Shown here piece after piece: positions 4,763 to 6,349 of a DNA stretch of 6,349 bases (positions are counted from its first letter, which is position 1; each line of letters begins with the position of its first letter). The notes under the pieces were generated by a model. The model did not search any database. It was not told the DNA's origin and saw only the letters and a program-made list of their open reading frames with translations. Made by a program: the position numbers and the translations under genes. The DNA lies in the NCBI GenBank assembly GCA_031258665.1, contig JAIRML010000132.1, positions 1 to 6,349 on the forward strand. Direction: 5' to 3'. Source of the DNA: Oscillospiraceae bacterium (lineage in GTDB: Bacteria > Bacillota > Clostridia > Oscillospirales > UBA929).

Positions 4763-5914
4763 TCAGCTCACCTCCACGCTGGCGTTTGTCGGGACGATGT
4801 TGATATAACTCTGCCCCCGGCCGAGGACGAGGGGCGCGCCGCCCTCCTCCAGCGTGTAGACAAACGGGGCGTCGTGGGACGCCTTGGACCAGACGATGGG
4901 CGCCATCCGGCCGCCGCAGGCAAAGAAGCCCTCGCCTGTGCCTGTGAGACGGGTCGTCAGCCGCCCGGCGCTGTCGCCTTTGATCTGGCTGACCGAGGCG
5001 CGCAGCACCAGCACATTGACCACCGAGACCTGTGTCTCGTCCTGTCCGTCTATGTAAGGCGCGTCGTACTGCGCGCAAGCGTACCGCTTGGCCGCCGGGT
5101 CGTAGGTGAAGAGGCCGGTCTTGTAGGAGGAATACCGGATCGAGATCGCCGACGCCGGCGTGCCGAGCGCGGGCGCGCCGTCGTCGGCGAAGCGGAGGGT
5201 CTCGCGGTAGCCCTCCTCGTGGCGGATGCGCGCCTTCAATGTCTGGAAGACTGTCTCGATGCGCTCCCCCGACGTGAAAGCGCTGTGTTCGAGCCCGGCG
5301 TTTTGGATACGGTCCTTGTCTCGCCAGTAGAGCGACCCCTCATAGCCCCGCAGACAGTCGAGTGCGGTCACACCGCGCTTTTTGATCTCCGTATACGCCT
5401 CCGGGCTGCCCCCGGCGTGCAGCAAGATGGCGTCATGCCCTTGCGCGATGTCCAGGTAGTAGGCCCGCGTGCTGCGCACGGTGCCGATCTGCGGCACCCG
5501 GGAGGGGTTTTGAAAGACCCCCACCATCCGGGTGATGCCGCCCTCGGCCAACGCCTCGTAGATGATGTCCGCCTGCGAGACGCCAAACATGGGCAGGGCT
5601 CTCTTCAGGTTGTTGAGCATGACGGCCGCCGGCCGCCGGCCCTCATAGTCCACCTCCATCGGCAGGCCTGTCAGCGGATTGAGCCCCTCCAGGCCCTCGT
5701 AAGGGTCCGGGGTGGGCGTGGGGGTCGGCGGAGGCGTCGGCGTGGGGGTCGGGGCCGGCGTCTCGACCACCTCCGGCGAGGGCGTCGGCGTGGGCTCAGG
5801 TTCGGCCCCACAGGCGCCGAGCAGCGCGCCGAGCAGCAGCACGCCGCCCAAAAGCGGGCCCAAGCGCCCGGGGCGGCGCCAAGCGCCGCGCGGACCACAC
5901 ACAGACTTCTCCAA
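4763..5914 (-). CDS. DUF3048 (YerB-like) domain lipoprotein with Pro/Thr linker
   Basis: A 383-aa predicted cell-surface lipoprotein. The N-terminus has a basic region, a hydrophobic segment (LLGGVLLLGALLGAC) and a lipobox ending at Cys35. Residues 40-71 are a low-complexity linker of Pro-Thr repeats, probably spanning the cell wall. The rest matches the DUF3048/YerB family: NPLTGLP (79-85), RPAAVMLNN (94-102), SQADIIYEALAEGGITR (113-129), IGTVRSTRAYYLDIA (143-157) and HAGGSPEA (166-173), then a C-terminal half with IRYSSYKTG, PIVWSKASHDAPF and the final GQSYINIVP. The biochemical function of this family is not established. The start is a TTG at 5914, backed by a strong ribosome binding site, GGAGGAG (complement of 5922-5928). 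An ATG at 5933 is out of frame. The gene is alone on its strand, divergent from the GtrA-type gene. Confidence 0.93.
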   Translation of the reverse strand: MEKSVCGPRGAWRRPGRLGPLLGGVLLLGALLGACGAEPEPTPTPSPEVVETPAPTPTPTPPPTPTPTPDPYEGLEGLNPLTGLPMEVDYEGRRPAAVMLNNLKRALPMFGVSQADIIYEALAEGGITRMVGVFQNPSRVPQIGTVRSTRAYYLDIAQGHDAILLHAGGSPEAYTEIKKRGVTALDCLRGYEGSLYWRDKDRIQNAGLEHSAFTSGERIETVFQTLKARIRHEEGYRETLRFADDGAPALGTPASAISIRYSSYKTGLFTYDPAAKRYACAQYDAPYIDGQDETQVSVVNVLVLRASVSQIKGDSAGRLTTRLTGTGEGFFACGGRMAPIVWSKASHDAPFVYTLEEGGAPLVLGRGQSYINIVPTNASVEVS

Positions 5915-5951
5915 CGGCCGTCTCCTCCGTCATCACAGACTGTAAGACAAC

Positions 5952-5990
5952 AACATATAGTATAAATTTGACAAATTTATACTATATGTT
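5952..5990. promoter_or_regulatory. Perfect 39-bp AT-rich palindrome between divergent genes
   Basis: AACATATAGTATAAATTTG (5952-5970) and CAAATTTATACTATATGTT (5972-5990) are exact 19-bp inverted arms around one A. It lies 37 bp upstream of the lipoprotein start and about 90 bp upstream of the -35 of the gtrA-type gene. It contains -10-like sequences on the minus strand (TATAGT 5986-5981, TATACT 5964-5959). It could be an operator overlapping the lipoprotein promoter, or, read on the plus strand where TTTTCTTTTTT (5989-5999) follows, a terminator that stops antisense read-through into the next gene. Sequence alone does not decide. Confidence 0.7.
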
Positions 5991-6077
5991 TTCTTTTTTG
6001 CCCAATTTCACGGGCTTTTCTGCTCTCATTGTACCCCCACCCGGCCCCGGATGTCAATTCCAAACAGTCTTTTTCGG

Positions 6078-6106
6078 TTGTCAGCGCGGACTTCTCGTGA
6101 TATGAT
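6078..6106 (+). promoter_or_regulatory. Sigma-A promoter for the GtrA-family gene
   Basis: TTGTCA (6078-6083) and TATGAT (6101-6106) are spaced by 17 bp, each matching consensus at five of six positions, and TGA before the -10 gives an extended -10. Transcription would begin near 6113, about 30 nt before the start codon. Confidence 0.8.
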
Positions 6107-6143
6107 AAGAAAACGTACGCGGGGATGGGAAGGGGGCGGCGGC

Positions 6144-6349
6144 ATGCCGGCCAAGAGAGAGAACCCGGGCCCCCCGCCGGAGGACCGCCGGCGGGAGACT
6201 TGGGCGCGGCTTTTCCGCTACGGCGTGGTGGGCGGCCTCACCACAGCCGTCGACTGGGGGCTGTTCACGCTGCTCTACGCCGTCTGTCGGATGAATGAAA
6301 ACCTGTCCAACGCCATCTCGGTGGTGTGCGCCGTGTGTTTTGCCTACCT
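6144..6349 (+). CDS. GtrA-family membrane protein (partial, cut by window end)
   Basis: Sixty-eight complete codons are present and the frame is still open at the edge. After a charged, Pro-rich N-terminus (MPAKRENPGPPPEDRRRETW) comes LFRYGVVGGLTTAVDWGLFTLLYAV (about 23-47). This matches the start of the GtrA-like family: an aromatic/basic residue, a Gly-rich turn and then the first membrane helix. A second hydrophobic segment (NAISVVCAVCFAY) begins before the cut. GtrA-type proteins are small, usually four-helix membrane proteins, thought to move lipid-linked sugars across the membrane for glycosylation of surface polymers. The ATG at 6144 has GGAAGGGGG about 8 nt upstream; another ATG at 6125 is out of frame. 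Partners downstream are not visible, so the pathway is unknown. Confidence 0.85.
   Translation, partial: MPAKRENPGPPPEDRRRETWARLFRYGVVGGLTTAVDWGLFTLLYAVCRMNENLSNAISVVCAVCFAY

Noticed and set aside
4520..4808. Small plus-strand proteins in the convergent gap
   Set aside because: No ribosome binding site or recognisable sequence; they run through the terminator hairpin and into the lipoprotein gene.

Overview
The window looks like chromosomal DNA of a GC-rich member of the Bacillota, most likely a Clostridia/Oscillospirales-type anaerobe. This is an inference. It rests on the gene order rpmH-rnpA-yidD-yidC-jag, a DUF3048 (YerB-like) lipoprotein, consensus sigma-A promoters, strong purine-rich ribosome binding sites and frequent TTG starts. 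No marker here fixes the genus.

Layout. From about 3670 down to 131 on the minus strand lies the conserved rpmH-rnpA-yidD-yidC-jag cluster, driven by a near-perfect sigma-A promoter (3644-3673). It encodes ribosomal protein L34, the protein subunit of RNase P, the YidD membrane-insertion factor, the YidC insertase and the KH/R3H RNA-binding protein Jag (KhpB). The first three genes are tightly coupled: rpmH and rnpA are 1 nt apart, and rnpA and yidD overlap by 4 nt. Between yidD and yidC the cluster is interrupted by about 240 bp of hairpin-rich repeats. An unrecognised acidic 135-aa protein follows jag, where some relatives carry mnmE. Its stop codon sits 2 bp from another copy of the same repeat.

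Divergent to rpmH, on the plus strand, is an FMN-dependent nitroreductase-family gene (3889-4413). Its 5' leader contains a further repeat copy. It converges on a minus-strand gene for a Pro/Thr-linker lipoprotein with a DUF3048 domain (4763-5914). The 349-bp convergent gap holds a 13-bp hairpin (probable bidirectional terminator) nested in a larger foldable element. Upstream of the lipoprotein gene is a perfect 19+1+19-nt AT-rich palindrome, then a good plus-strand promoter and the start of a GtrA-family membrane protein cut by the window end.

The ordinary part is a housekeeping cluster linking translation, tRNA processing, membrane protein insertion and RNA binding. The less ordinary parts are a modular intergenic repeat whose hairpin module changes sequence but keeps its pairing, a 108-residue Gly/Arg/Pro-rich tail on Jag, and two structured intergenic elements around the lipoprotein gene. 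I see no CRISPR array, transposase, phage gene, rRNA or tRNA.
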